DNA of 61,338 nucleotides from Nostoc sp. NMS9 (GTDB lineage Bacteria; Cyanobacteriota; Cyanobacteriia; Cyanobacteriales; Nostocaceae), in assembly GCF_017114995.1 (NCBI RefSeq), contig NZ_JABXKL010000096.1, positions 1 through 61,338 on the forward strand. Direction: 5' to 3'. Positions 1 through 8,231 of this stretch are shown in pieces. The stretch's first letter is position 1, and each line of letters begins with the position of its first letter. Made by a program: the position numbers and the translations under genes. Below the pieces are notes generated by a model that was given only the letters and a program-made list of their open reading frames with translations, was not told where the DNA came from and did not search any database.

Positions 1-178
1 TTAACGCTATTTTCAGCTTACTACCTGTCCCTTTCCTTATCCCGAACTCAGGTTAATCTAGCATTTTTTTTAGAAAGAAGAAGTTTTAAATAATACCAAT
101 TACAGCCAAAAGTTGAGAGTATTTTTGTTAATTATTATTGCTAATACTATCAAAGCTAAGGCTAATTTATTCCCGTTA

Positions 179-213
179 AAACTTGAAAATTATTAATAAT
201 AATTTTCAAGTTT
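179..213. repeat. 35-nt perfect palindrome, terminator or operator
   Basis: Seen directly: two 17-base arms are perfect reverse complements around a single central base, in an AT-rich stretch. It lies upstream of the first small gene. It could be the terminator of a gene left of the window or a dyad operator. The rest of positions 1-250 is AT-rich and I see no gene in it. Confidence 0.6.
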
Positions 214-249
214 ATAGATTAAAAGTATAATTTTATACTTTAATATAAA

Positions 250-306
250 GACATGATAAAGGCGATCGCCTAATCCCGCGAAGAAGAATGCGATCGCCTT
301 TATGTC
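250..306 (+). promoter_or_regulatory. Hairpin leader built on two HIP1 sites
   Basis: The arms 257-269 and 290-302 pair perfectly over 13 bp, and each contains a HIP1 core. A GACAT/TGTC pairing extends the stem past a two-base bulge. It is followed at 318-323 by AGGAGA and a start codon at 332. The hairpin-then-AGGAGACA layout recurs before the gene at 28667. Confidence 0.6.
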
Positions 307-331
307 ACCCCTTTATCAGGAGACAAATACA

Positions 332-610
332 ATGATGGCACAATTACAAAAGTCTGCCCAATCACAGTTAAAGCAATACCTGGGTGAAAATTTAGATACA
401 CCCACCCGCAAGGAATCAACTGCACAGCCATTTCCCAACAGAGAACCGATTAAGCATCTACTGATTGGTTCTCCCAAAGCCGTTAGCAGTACAATTCACT
501 ACTTGCAGGTAATTGGCTATGCCAGTGTAGGAGATTGGAGTCCACTGCTACCAACCGCCAACCCAGGTGAAGTAATGAGTATTTTAAGCCGTCAAATTTT
601 AAGGCAATAA
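332..610 (+). CDS. Small hypothetical protein, 92 aa
   Basis: I do not recognise a characterised family. The start at 332 is chosen because AGGAGA lies 8 bases upstream; an ATG at 302 in the same frame is buried in the leader hairpin and has no ribosome site. The product is soluble, with a polar N-terminus rich in Gln and a C-terminal half (IHYLQVIGYASVGDWSPLLP) that reads like a folded domain. There is no signal peptide or membrane segment. The gene is followed by a terminator-like hairpin. Its leader closely matches that of the gene at 28667, which suggests a common accessory-gene type. The function is unknown. Confidence 0.7.
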   Translation: MMAQLQKSAQSQLKQYLGENLDTPTRKESTAQPFPNREPIKHLLIGSPKAVSSTIHYLQVIGYASVGDWSPLLPTANPGEVMSILSRQILRQ

Positions 611-624
611 CCCCTATCTAACTT

Positions 625-657
625 AGATCCCCGACTTTTCAAAAAAGTCGGGGATCT
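625..657. terminator. 15-bp stem hairpin, dispersed repeat family
   Basis: The arms 625-639 and 643-657 are perfect complements (core ATCCCCGAC / GTCGGGGAT) around a 3-base loop. Related copies sit at 45084-45115 and 50800-50832, so it is both a likely terminator of the upstream gene and a member of a dispersed palindromic family. Confidence 0.7.
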
Positions 658-710
658 GAACATTGCTTAAAGTTTAGGCTTGGGAAAAGAAGTCGTTGCA
701 AATTAGGAAT

Positions 711-986
711 ATGGTATTTGATTGGGACGAAGAAAAAGCCAAAAGCAATCTTGCCAAGCATAATGTTTCTTTTGATGAAGCTACTTCTGTATTTGACGAT
801 CCGCTGTTTTTAACCTTTGCCGATCCAGAACACTCCCTTCAAGAGCAACGCTTCATTATCATGGGAGAATCAGCCAAAGGGCGATTACTAGTTGTCGCTT
901 ATACTGACCGTGCAGGCACCACGCGCTTAATCAGTGCCCGTCCAGCTACCCGTAAGGAACGCAAAGCTTATGAGTCAGACCTTTGA
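711..986 (+). CDS. brnT: BrnT family ribonuclease toxin
   Basis: This 91-aa protein begins with the BrnT signature FDWDEEKAKSNLAKHNVSF and continues with a DP-rich loop, a central RFIIMG strand and the C-terminal pattern LISARPATRKERKAYE, which matches the conserved R-x-ISARxAxxxEr-x-Y end of BrnT RNases. BrnT is a RelE-like ribonuclease that inhibits translation and is neutralised by BrnA. I take the ATG at 711; an in-frame TTG at 696 would add five residues. The next gene starts inside it, with a 17-base overlap and in toxin-first order, as is usual for this family. The locus is probably autoregulated by the BrnTA complex, as known for the family. Confidence 0.88.
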   Translation: MVFDWDEEKAKSNLAKHNVSFDEATSVFDDPLFLTFADPEHSLQEQRFIIMGESAKGRLLVVAYTDRAGTTRLISARPATRKERKAYESDL

Positions 987-1215
987 AATGGATGATGACT
1001 TACGTCCTGAATACGACTTTACTCAACTCCCAGTTATAGCGCGGGGTCAAGGGCGCAAACGATCCACCCTAACTGTTCAGTTAGATCCCGATGTAGCAGC
1101 AATTTTTCCTGATTCTGCGGCAGTTAATGAAGGGCTGCGCCTATTAATAAGATTGATTCAACAAACATCATCCCAAGCAGGTGTACAGTCTGTACCTGCA
1201 TCAAAAGAGGCATAG
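970..1215 (+). CDS. brnA: BrnA family antitoxin
   Basis: This 81-aa acidic protein has the N-terminal linker region (DDLRPEYDFTQL) that precedes the DNA-binding part of BrnA, followed by a ribbon-helix-helix-like segment (KRSTLTVQLDPDVAAIF) and a helix (AAVNEGLRLLIRLIQ). In characterised systems BrnA binds the operon promoter as a dimer and blocks BrnT. The start at 970 overlaps the toxin by 17 bases, implying translational coupling. The C-terminal tail is polar and low complexity. Confidence 0.85.
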   Translation: MSQTFEMDDDLRPEYDFTQLPVIARGQGRKRSTLTVQLDPDVAAIFPDSAAVNEGLRLLIRLIQQTSSQAGVQSVPASKEA

Positions 1216-1288
1216 CTATTAATCTCAATTTGTAGACTCAATCAACAGCACCTTAAATCTTTGTGGACACAAGACTGAGTTTTACGAT

Positions 1289-1302
1289 GTGCCAAAATAA
1301 AA
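1289..1302 (+). promoter_or_regulatory. Leader block shared by the two WD40 kinases
   Basis: The block GTGCCAAAATAAA lies 40 bases before the kinase start at 1329. The same block lies 38 bases before the paralogous kinase start at 10791, and both genes open with ATGGTGTGGAAT. A related GTGCCAAAATA occurs at 19074. It may be a promoter or 5' UTR element, or simply duplicated sequence. Confidence 0.4.
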
Positions 1303-1328
1303 TATCAGTGAAATTACAGTCTTGACCA

Positions 1329-3824
1329 ATGGTGTGGAATTCGGGGCAGCAGTTATTTGGCGATCGCTACATAATTGAGAGAAAATTAGGCGAAGGTGGA
1401 GTTGGGATTACCTATCTCGCTAAAAATCGACGCGGTGAATTGCGAGTCATCAAAACCCTCAGAGAACAAATCCTCAATGATCCCAAATGGATACCACATC
1501 AAGATAAATTACGGCATGACTTTCGAGATGAAGCTTTGCGACTGGCTTTGTGTCGCCATCCTCATGTTGTGCAGGTAGAAAATGTCTTTGATGAAGGTAA
1601 TTTGCCATGTATGGCGATGGAGTACATCGAAGGCGAAGATTTGGGGAAGCTGATAACCGAAAAAGGGGCGTTACCAGAAGCAGAAGCACTACTATATATT
1701 AGGCAAATTGGCGAAGCTTTGATATTGGTTCATGAGAAAGGCTTGCTGCATCGGGATTTGAAGCCGAGTAATATTATGATGCGGGCGGGTAAACCAGAAG
1801 CGGTGCTAATTGACTTTGGTCTTGCTAGACAATTTATTTCTGGTGGAGTTTTAAAGCATACAGAGAATCATACCCCTGGTTATGCCCCACCAGAACAATA
1901 TGTACCCATCGAACAACGGGGAGAATATATAGATGTTTATGCCTTAGCCGCTACATTATATTCTTTAGTGACTGGACAATTGCCCATGCCAGCACCAGCT
2001 AGACTGCAAAATTTTACGCTACAAGCACCCAAGGAGTTGAATGGCAGTGTTAGCGATAGGGTGAATGAGGCAATTATGAAGGGGATGGCGTTAAATTACA
2101 AGTTTCGTCCCCAGTCGGTGGAGGAGTTGTTGGATTTATTGGGTGCGAGTCCTATACCGCCAACACAACCAGTAATATCTCGTCCCAATACACCCTCATC
2201 TTGGGAATGCGTCCACATCATCCCCGGTACTTGTAATGAAATAGCCCTCAACCCCAAGGGAGATATTTTAGCAATTGCAGCAGGTTGGCTTATTCACTTC
2301 TTTTCATCAACTACAGGTCAACTTCTCCACACTATCACTACCGATCATCCTGAAACTATTCATTGTCTCATGTTTAGTAGTGATAGAGAAATAATAACTA
2401 ATGGTTATGTTGACAAGAATATCAAACTGTGGGATGTGCAAACAGGTAGAGAAATTCGCACCTTCACCTATTTTACCTACGTTGGAACTGTCGCCATAAG
2501 TACTGATGGTCAAATTCTGGCTAGCGTTGGTAATGAGACTATCACACTGTGGGATGTGCAAACAGGCAGGGAAATTTACACACTCACTGGTCATTCCCAT
2601 AATCATTTTAGCGACCTAGCCATGAGTCGTGATGGACAAATACTCGCCAGTAACTCAAATAAGACTACCAAACTTTATTCAATAGCAACAGGTAGGGAAA
2701 TTTGCACCCTAACTCATAGTCATTCTGTCGCTTTAAGTCCTGATGGACAAATTCTGGCTAGCGGTAGTGATGACAACACTATCAAACTGTGGGAAGTGCA
2801 AACAGTTAGAGAAATTTGCACCCTCACTGGTCATTCTCAATTGGTATTTACCCTCGCTTTTAGTCCTGATGGGCAAATTCTCGCTAGCGGTAGTAATGAC
2901 AACACTATCAAACTGTGGGAAGTGGCAACAGGGCAAGAAATTCGCACTCTCACTGGTCATTCCAAGTCGGTTTATTCCGTCGCCATTAGTAGTGATGGGC
3001 AAATTTTAGCTAGCGGTAGTAATGACAACACTATCAAACTGTGGGAAGTGGCAACAGGTAAAGAAATTCGCATCCTGATGAGTGGTCATCACAAATGGGT
3101 TAGTTCCGTCGCCATCAGTAGCGATGGGCAAATCCTGGCTAGTGGTGGTTGGAACCAAACTATCAAACTGCGGTCAGTGACAACAGGAAGGGAAATTCGC
3201 ACCCTCACTGGTCATTCCAGCTGGGTTTATTCCGTCGCCATCAGTAGTGATGGACAAATCCTGGCTAGTGGTGATGGGGACGGCACTATCAAACTGTGGT
3301 CGGTGACAACAGGGCAAGAAATTCGCACTCTCACTGGTCATTCCAAGTCGGTTTATTCCGTCGCCATCAGTAGTGATGGGCAAATTTTAGCTAGTGGTAA
3401 TGGGGACGGCACTATCAAACTGTGGTCAATGACAACAGGTAGAGAAATTCGCACCCTCACTGGTCATTCCAACTGGGTTAATTCCGTCGCCATCAGTAGC
3501 GATGGGCAAACATTGGTTAGTGGTAGTGGTGACAGGAGTATCAAACTGTGGAATGTGCAAACTGGCAGAGAAATTTGCACCCTAACTGGTCATTCCAACT
3601 TGGTTGATTCCGTCGCCTTCAGTAGTGATGGGCAAATTCTCGCTAGTGGTAGTAGGGACAAGACTATCAAACTGTGGTCAGTGACAACAGGGAAAGAAAT
3701 TTGCACCCTCAGTCATTTTGACCGGGTTGATTCCGTCGCTTTTACCCCCGATGGATGTTGGCTTGCTGCTGGAGGTAGGAGCGGAAATATCAAAATTTGG
3801 CGATCGCAGCTAGTGGTACTATAA
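1329..3824 (+). CDS. Ser/Thr protein kinase with 13 WD40 repeats
   Basis: This 831-aa protein has an N-terminal Hanks-type kinase domain (about residues 12-275). The glycine loop is GEGGVGITYLA at 21-31, the ATP lysine is K42, the catalytic loop is HRDLKPSN with D143, the metal site is DFG at 162-164, and APPEQY follows in the activation segment. Residues 295-831 form about 13 WD40 repeats ending in IKLW, enough for two beta-propellers. I see no transmembrane segment, so it is probably cytosolic with the propellers as a protein-docking platform. The repeats are nearly identical in DNA as well as protein, which suggests gene conversion or recent expansion. A shorter paralogue lies at 10791. 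Targets cannot be read from the sequence. Confidence 0.93.
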   Translation: MVWNSGQQLFGDRYIIERKLGEGGVGITYLAKNRRGELRVIKTLREQILNDPKWIPHQDKLRHDFRDEALRLALCRHPHVVQVENVFDEGNLPCMAMEYIEGEDLGKLITEKGALPEAEALLYIRQIGEALILVHEKGLLHRDLKPSNIMMRAGKPEAVLIDFGLARQFISGGVLKHTENHTPGYAPPEQYVPIEQRGEYIDVYALAATLYSLVTGQLPMPAPARLQNFTLQAPKELNGSVSDRVNEAIMKGMALNYKFRPQSVEELLDLLGASPIPPTQPVISRPNTPSSWECVHIIPGTCNEIALNPKGDILAIAAGWLIHFFSSTTGQLLHTITTDHPETIHCLMFSSDREIITNGYVDKNIKLWDVQTGREIRTFTYFTYVGTVAISTDGQILASVGNETITLWDVQTGREIYTLTGHSHNHFSDLAMSRDGQILASNSNKTTKLYSIATGREICTLTHSHSVALSPDGQILASGSDDNTIKLWEVQTVREICTLTGHSQLVFTLAFSPDGQILASGSNDNTIKLWEVATGQEIRTLTGHSKSVYSVAISSDGQILASGSNDNTIKLWEVATGKEIRILMSGHHKWVSSVAISSDGQILASGGWNQTIKLRSVTTGREIRTLTGHSSWVYSVAISSDGQILASGDGDGTIKLWSVTTGQEIRTLTGHSKSVYSVAISSDGQILASGNGDGTIKLWSMTTGREIRTLTGHSNWVNSVAISSDGQTLVSGSGDRSIKLWNVQTGREICTLTGHSNLVDSVAFSSDGQILASGSRDKTIKLWSVTTGKEICTLSHFDRVDSVAFTPDGCWLAAGGRSGNIKIWRSQLVVL

Positions 3825-3886
3825 CAGTAAAGAAAGTATCAGCAAATATTTTTATTATCTTAAATAGCAATACTCACGGTGATCGC

Positions 3887-4177
3887 TCACTTTGAGAATG
3901 ACTGAGAATTGTGGATATAAAATGTTTGATAATAGAGTGCGATCGCTATTTTAGAAGTAAATCCATGTTGGATTTCACGGTGAGACTTGTGTAGCGAACA
4001 TGACACGCACGCTAATGCTAAATTATCTGCTGTTGTTTTTCCACCTGCGACAACAGGAGTAACATGATCTATGTGAAATGTTGCTTCTTGTCCTGCTTGC
4101 GACAAACAGCAATACTCGCAGCGATCGCTTGCTCTTTGAATAACTAATTGACGTAAAGAAGCCCCAATTGTGGACAT
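3887..4177 (-). CDS. HNH endonuclease, C-terminus probably truncated
   Basis: This 96-aa protein has the HNH pattern: a CxxC zinc pair (CEYC near residue 20), the catalytic region FHIDHVTPVVAGGKTTADNLALAC, and a second cysteine pair in ACVSCSLHK. Small cyanobacterial proteins of this type usually run to about 120-130 residues. Here the sequence after SCSLHK loses family character and ends in a Ser/Gln tail, so a frameshift or truncation near 4010 is likely. It lies downstream of the small gene 4190-4405, a pairing I recall as common. Its substrate is unknown. Confidence 0.75.
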   Translation of the reverse strand: MSTIGASLRQLVIQRASDRCEYCCLSQAGQEATFHIDHVTPVVAGGKTTADNLALACVSCSLHKSHREIQHGFTSKIAIALYYQTFYIHNSQSFSK

Positions 4178-4189
4178 TGATTACCCAAC

Positions 4190-4405
4190 TTATGTCTCAG
4201 TGTGCTTGATAACACACTGCGATCGCAATTTGAGTAGAGATAAAAATTCAGCTAACTCAACGAGTCCTTCCGCTTCCAATCTTTCTGTTTGAGTTAACTC
4301 CTCACCCGTATCTTGTCTGTCCAGTAAAAATTGCAAACGTTCTTGGACAGCACGAGGGAGTTGAAATTTCGCTAGTTCAACGGGTATCTCGATTATCTCC
4401 GCCAT
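4190..4405 (-). CDS. Small partner protein of the HNH gene, 71 aa
   Basis: The start at 4405 (MAEIIEIPVELAKF) is preferred over the upstream in-frame ATG at 4438 because the family-like sequence begins there. The protein is mostly charged helix: ERLQFLLDRQDTGEEL, then TERLEAEGLVELAEFLSLLKLR. Proteins of this kind often precede HNH genes in cyanobacteria and may act as an antitoxin or accessory subunit; that role is inferred from context only. It is separated from the HNH gene by 12 bases on the same strand, so the two are probably co-transcribed. Confidence 0.6.
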   Translation of the reverse strand: MAEIIEIPVELAKFQLPRAVQERLQFLLDRQDTGEELTQTERLEAEGLVELAEFLSLLKLRSQCVIKHTET

Positions 4406-4451
4406 ATATGAGACTCTAACCCCAAGAGCAGCAGACACCTAAAAATTATAA

Positions 4452-4895
4452 CAGTTAGCAGAAGGTTCCTCCTCCAGGGCAGGAAAGGCAACAGAAGTAG
4501 AAGTTATTGCCACAGTCGAAAAAGGTGTTACCTTTCCCGCTCAATTTGGTAGAACTGGATTTAGGTGTAACTTTCCCTTCAATGCTGAATGGAATGGCAA
4601 GTTTTATACTACTAAAAAAATTGAGGCAATAGCTGTTCAAGAGGAAGAAGACTGGTTAAAAAATTTTTAAAAGAATTAGCAGATTTACCAGAAGATGTGC
4701 AAGCTCGGATTGAACCAATCGTCTTTCAAGAACGATGAACTGCAAGCACGGATGGAAAAACTTTTAGAACGAAAAAAAGCTGATTTACTAACTCCAGAAG
4801 AAGTTATCGAACTTGAATAAATTGGAGAACTAGATAGAATTTTCACCCATATCAATGCAATGCTGATAGCTCAAAAAGATGAAAGTAATCAATAA
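4452..4895 (+). pseudogene. Decayed small genes, three frames, no start
   Basis: Coding-like sequence is visible but broken. Frame one (4452-4670) reads ATVEKGVTFPAQFGRTGF and then AEWNGKFYTTKK before a stop, with no start codon. Frame two (4667-4738) reads KELADLPEDVQARIEPIVF. Frame three (4734-4895) reads DELQARMEKLLERKKADLL, then a stop, then IGELDRIFTHINAML in the same frame. The helical, Glu/Lys-rich fragments look like one or two small accessory genes destroyed by frameshifts and a stop. I do not recognise the family. Confidence 0.5.
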
Positions 4896-4900
4896 AAATA

Positions 4901-5230
4901 ATGATGAACACGCGATTAGTCGATTCGCTGGTACAAATTATTGAATCTCTCACTCCAGAAGAGCGCATCTTTTTACAACAGCGACTAAGCAGCCAGCCAA
5001 TTCAAGTGACAGTCGGTGTCTGCGGGGGACAGCCACGCATTCGCAACACGCGCATCCCTGTGTGGACGCTGGTGGCTTTTCGCCAACAGGGAGCAGATGA
5101 GGAAGAGTTGCTGCGAAACTACTCTACCCTAACCCATGACGATCTAAAAGCTGCCTGGACTTATTATGAACAGCACCAAGAACAATTAGACCGAGCAATC
5201 ATCAGGTTGACTGAGGATGATGATGGTTAA
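4901..5230 (+). CDS. DUF433 antitoxin-like protein
   Basis: This 109-aa protein carries the DUF433 signature: GGQPRIRNTRIPVWTLVAF followed by GADEEELLRNYSTLTHDDLKAAWTYYEQH. DUF433 proteins have a winged-helix-like fold and are encoded with PIN-like DUF5615 toxins, for which they serve as putative antitoxins. The N-terminal 35 residues form a helix-rich extension. The next gene, a DUF5615 protein, overlaps the end by 8 bases but has an in-frame stop, so this may now be an antitoxin without a working toxin. The ATG at 4904 is an equally good start. Confidence 0.82.
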   Translation: MMNTRLVDSLVQIIESLTPEERIFLQQRLSSQPIQVTVGVCGGQPRIRNTRIPVWTLVAFRQQGADEEELLRNYSTLTHDDLKAAWTYYEQHQEQLDRAIIRLTEDDDG

Positions 5231-5633
5231 GCTTTACTCTAATAAGAATTTTCCTATGGATATAGTCAGAGAACTGCGCCAGTTAGGCTACGATGTCCTA
5301 ACTTCCTACGAAGCAGGACAAGCAAATTAAGGTATCCCTGATGAGGAAGTTCTAATTTTTGCGACACAAAACCAGCGAATCGTCATCACTCTTAACCGTG
5401 ACGACTTCATTGCCTTACATAATAGCGGCATTGCTCACAACGGCATCATTATCTGCAAAACTGATAGAGACTATTTAGGGCAAACTCAAACTCTCCACGC
5501 CTACTTGCAAGATATTAAGTCACAAAGTCTTGCTTGGGCGATGACACTGCAAAATCGCCTGATTCGCGTCAAAAAGCAGAACCAACCCAAATCCAGCCGA
5601 CAAGTTTTTATCATTCAAGAATACCTAAGATAG
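5223..5633 (+). pseudogene. DUF5615 PIN-like toxin with in-frame stop
   Basis: From ATG 5223 the frame reads a DUF5615 protein: MVKLYSNKNFP, then RELRQLGYDVLTSYEAGQAN, then a TAA at 5328-5330, then GIPDEEVLIFATQNQRIVI and LNRDDFIALH, ending at 5633 after 137 codons. Related proteins usually have Q after QAN, so a single CAA-to-TAA change explains the stop. Everything downstream keeps frame and family character, so the lesion looks recent. The acidic residues of the PIN-like core (LNRDDF) remain. The normal first residues are KLLlDeN; here SN replaces DE, which may also damage the active site. Confidence 0.8.
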
Positions 5634-5657
5634 GCATCAAAGCTGTTGAGTAAACAC

Positions 5658-5869
5658 AAATTTTTAATTTGAAACGAAAACGTTCTGACTTCAAACCGGA
5701 ACATTCTCACTTCAAACGAAAACATTCTCACTTGAAACTAAAATGTTCTGACTTCAAACCACAACGTTCTCACTTGAAACCGGAATGTTCTCACTGCAAA
5801 CGAAAACGTTCTTACTTGAAACTAAAATATTAATGCTCTGAACTCGGAGTGTCTCACTTTAAACAAAAA
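5658..5869 (+). repeat. 21-bp degenerate tandem array, about 9-10 units
   Basis: Seven clear head-to-tail units of exactly 21 bp (from 5679) follow the pattern AACRTTCTCACTTGAAACNRA, flanked by more diverged units at 5658-5678 and 5826-5869. One frame is open through the clear units as heptads such as RSDFKPE and HSHLKLK, but it has no start codon. The period equals two turns of B-DNA. It lies between the broken DUF5615 gene and the next gene, and no other gene is visible in 5634-5932. Confidence 0.8.
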
Positions 5870-5932
5870 CACCCAAGCTCAGAGCAAAAAGTTTTATGTT
5901 TTTAGATAACAGCGTCGAGTTAATTTCTCAAA

Positions 5933-6400
5933 TTACGACGCTTGTGGTTGTACTTTTTTAGCTTTCCGGGCAAATCTGCGTCCTAAATCATCAACCATTG
6001 AATCTAAACCAGAGCCTTTACCACTGGCTTTAGCATAGTTATATATCATCAAACCCGCCGCATAAGCTTCGCTACCAACAGCTACAGAAGTATCATCCAC
6101 CAGTTCTTGCAGTTGCGTCAACGACAGCAAAATGGGATACAGGGCTTCAAATAATTCGATATCTTGGCGCATTTCATTCAAGTCAAAAGAACGAGGTAAG
6201 AAGTCAGGGTTTTGTGTGCCGATTTCCAATGCCTTACTCACAAACGCCCGACTCTTATCCCCCAGCTTGGGTAAAGCTTTACGCTCCTCGGTTGTCAAAT
6301 CAATCAAGAACGGTAACTTTTCGCGGATAGTAGTAATAGCTTGCATCACGGCTTCCCTGTCTGCGGAGGAAAGTTTTGCACTGACTTTATTATCTGCCAT
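5933..6400 (-). CDS. Hypothetical helical protein, 155 aa
   Basis: The start has AAAGGTG 8 bases upstream. The product is predicted to be mainly helical and soluble. Its middle reads LPRSFDLNEMRQDIELFEALYPILLSL, followed by a Gly/Ser-rich stretch and a basic C-terminus (RRFARKAKKVQPQ). There is no signal peptide or membrane segment. Proteins of this type occur as uncharacterised genes in several bacterial groups. I cannot assign a function. It is convergent with the 21-bp array and faces away from the WD40 remnant. Confidence 0.75.
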   Translation of the reverse strand: MADNKVSAKLSSADREAVMQAITTIREKLPFLIDLTTEERKALPKLGDKSRAFVSKALEIGTQNPDFLPRSFDLNEMRQDIELFEALYPILLSLTQLQELVDDTSVAVGSEAYAAGLMIYNYAKASGKGSGLDSMVDDLGRRFARKAKKVQPQAS

Positions 6401-6557
6401 TTTTCATACACCTTTAATGGTACTAAATTTCAGTATTCCCCAAGTAATTTAGAAAGTAATAGTTATTTATAAGCAATTAAGAAAATTTTTTATACCTTTA
6501 AACAAGTGATATCTCGCTAATTAGCAACCTTGAGCAAGTTTCACGATTAGAGTCCAC

Positions 6558-6670
6558 TGGCATTTGACCTAAGGAAGCCAAACATTTAGAGATAATAGTA
6601 GCAGAGGTAATCTCAAAATTTGGCGTTAGCAGAGCGGTGCGCTAGCACTTCGCAGCTAGTTGTGGAATAA
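6558..6670 (+). pseudogene. Remnant of a WD40 repeat gene end
   Basis: The frame reads WHLT, a stop, GSQTFRDNSSRGNLKIWR and then another stop. This aligns with the last WD40 repeat of the kinase at 1329 (AFTPDGCWLAAGG, then SGNIKIWRSQ). After TTTGGCG the intact gene continues ATCGCAGCTAGT; here 27 bases resembling a Nostoc dispersed repeat (TTAGCAGAGCGGTGCGCTAG and onward) replace ATCG, after which CAGCTAGT resumes. So a WD40 gene once ended here and a repeat entered its HIP1 site. The rest of 6401-6840 shows no gene. Confidence 0.6.
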
Positions 6671-6840
6671 CATTATTACTTCTATAGGAATCCTATTTGA
6701 TTGCGTGAAAAAACTCAGTACACATCTATTCGCTTCTGTTACCTATTCCCTATTCCCTTTTGGAAGCTGTGAATTTAGCATAATAAGTACGGTAGAGCCA
6801 TAAAAGTAATAGCCGAAAAATATCCAACCAAATTTTTATT

Positions 6841-7653
6841 ATGACTTCTTCTCCCCATTACATCCCTCAATCTGACCCGCCGCTTCCTCCTTGGGAAACC
6901 CTACCAACGATGTACGATTTACCAAGTGACAACCCAGAGGAACCAGGTTTGCCAGACGATTTCCACTTTTTACAACCCTTACTTTTATACTTAACTTTTC
7001 AGCCCATTAACTGGAATCCCGAACTAGTTTACAGTGCGGCTGACCTTAATCTCTACTATGATTTACAGCATCCTTTGTGGTATAAACGCCCAGATTGGTT
7101 TGGTGTAGTAGGTGTAGGAAAATTATATAAAGGGCAAGACTTGCGGTTAAGTTATGTAACTTGGCAAGAACCAGCAAATCCCTTTGTAGTTGTTGAGTTA
7201 TTATCTCCAGGTACGGAAGACGAAGATTTAGGCACAAGAAGAGAAAGTCCAGTAGATAAACCTCCTAGCAAATGGGAAGTTTATGAACGAATTTTACGGA
7301 TTCCCTACTATGTTGTATTTAGTCGCTATACTAATGAACTTAGGGCTTTTCAGTTAGTCGGCGGTCACTATGAACCGATGAATTTGACCGATGGATACCT
7401 ACTAATGCCAGAGATAGATTTAAGTTTAGGCTTATGGCAAGGTTCATTTCGAGATATTGAAAGGTTGTGGTTAAGGTGGTTTACCTTGACGGGAGAATTA
7501 ATTCCCGCACCTACAGAGGAAGCTGCTGCTGCAACTGAACGAGCTATAATTGCAGAACAAGAAGCTGCTCAAGCCAAACGAAAAGCAGAACAATTAGCAG
7601 AACGTTTGCGTCAGTTAGGCGTGAATCCTGATGAACTAGATGAATTATTGTAG
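6841..7653 (+). CDS. Uma2 family endonuclease (DUF820)
   Basis: This 270-aa protein matches cyanobacterial Uma2/DUF820 restriction-endonuclease-like proteins. It has the N-terminal LPTMYDLPSDNPEEPGLPDDFH, the core RPDWFGVVG, the strand FVVVELLSPGTEDEDLG containing the PD-(D/E)xK-type Asp and Glu-x-x residues, then WEVYERILRIPYYVVFSR. The C-terminal 45 residues are an Ala/Glu/Gln coiled coil typical of the long variant. These proteins occur in many copies in cyanobacteria, and neither their target nor their biological role is established. It has its own upstream gap and is convergent with 7645-7878. Confidence 0.88.
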   Translation: MTSSPHYIPQSDPPLPPWETLPTMYDLPSDNPEEPGLPDDFHFLQPLLLYLTFQPINWNPELVYSAADLNLYYDLQHPLWYKRPDWFGVVGVGKLYKGQDLRLSYVTWQEPANPFVVVELLSPGTEDEDLGTRRESPVDKPPSKWEVYERILRIPYYVVFSRYTNELRAFQLVGGHYEPMNLTDGYLLMPEIDLSLGLWQGSFRDIERLWLRWFTLTGELIPAPTEEAAAATERAIIAEQEAAQAKRKAEQLAERLRQLGVNPDELDELL

Positions 7654-7878
7654 CTTCAGGAGTCTTTTCTGATACGCAGCATAATTTTCTGCTTTTGAGG
7701 AATTACCTCCACTAAAAATTTTGATAGCCGATGCCGAAGCAGCTATCTGATAACGATATTGGCTCCCAGAAAGATTAATTTTTGAGAGCGATCGCATATT
7801 TAGCACTTGAAATACATATAATATTCCTTTCAGCAAGTCTATAGCAACCTCAGTTTTTATGAAAAACCATGATGTCAT
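7645..7878 (-). CDS. Possible small protein, 77 aa
   Basis: AAGGAT lies 6 bases before the ATG, and amino-acid use is ordinary. It has a hydrophobic helix (VAIDLLKGILYVFQVLN), then SLSKINLSGSQYRYQI and a short basic end (YQKRLLKLQ). The gene overlaps the end of the Uma2 gene by 9 bases in convergent orientation. I do not recognise it; it could be a small membrane-associated protein or a chance frame. The rest of the gap, 7879-8231, shows no convincing gene. Confidence 0.4.
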   Translation of the reverse strand: MTSWFFIKTEVAIDLLKGILYVFQVLNMRSLSKINLSGSQYRYQIAASASAIKIFSGGNSSKAENYAAYQKRLLKLQ

Positions 7879-8231
7879 GCTATATCCTTACTGTTCCTCA
7901 ATCCAAGTTTCAATTGGGTTGCTAAGGCTAAGATCAGGTTCAGCAGCAAATCTAAAAGGCGATGCCCTGAACATTTGCAGATATTACCGCAGACACTGAT
8001 TATGTTGCGGCGGCTAAAATACTTAAGTATGAGTAGTATGATCAAACTACTCAGGTTAAAATTGTCTATTTGGTAACACAAGACCATCAGAAAATTGTAG
8101 AAAAGTGTATTTCCTTGGCTCGATAGTGGTGTTAACCTCAATTTAAAGGATGTTATCAGCCTTTATCTGCTAGAGTTTCTGACTTTCAGCAAATTAGATA
8201 ATTTATCAATAACAAAATCGCTAGGAGTGCG

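Noticed and set aside
7875..8141. Open frame on the minus strand with a CxxxCxC stretch
   Set aside because: Composition is unlike the neighbouring genes, and I see no family motif or convincing ribosome site; treated as non-coding.
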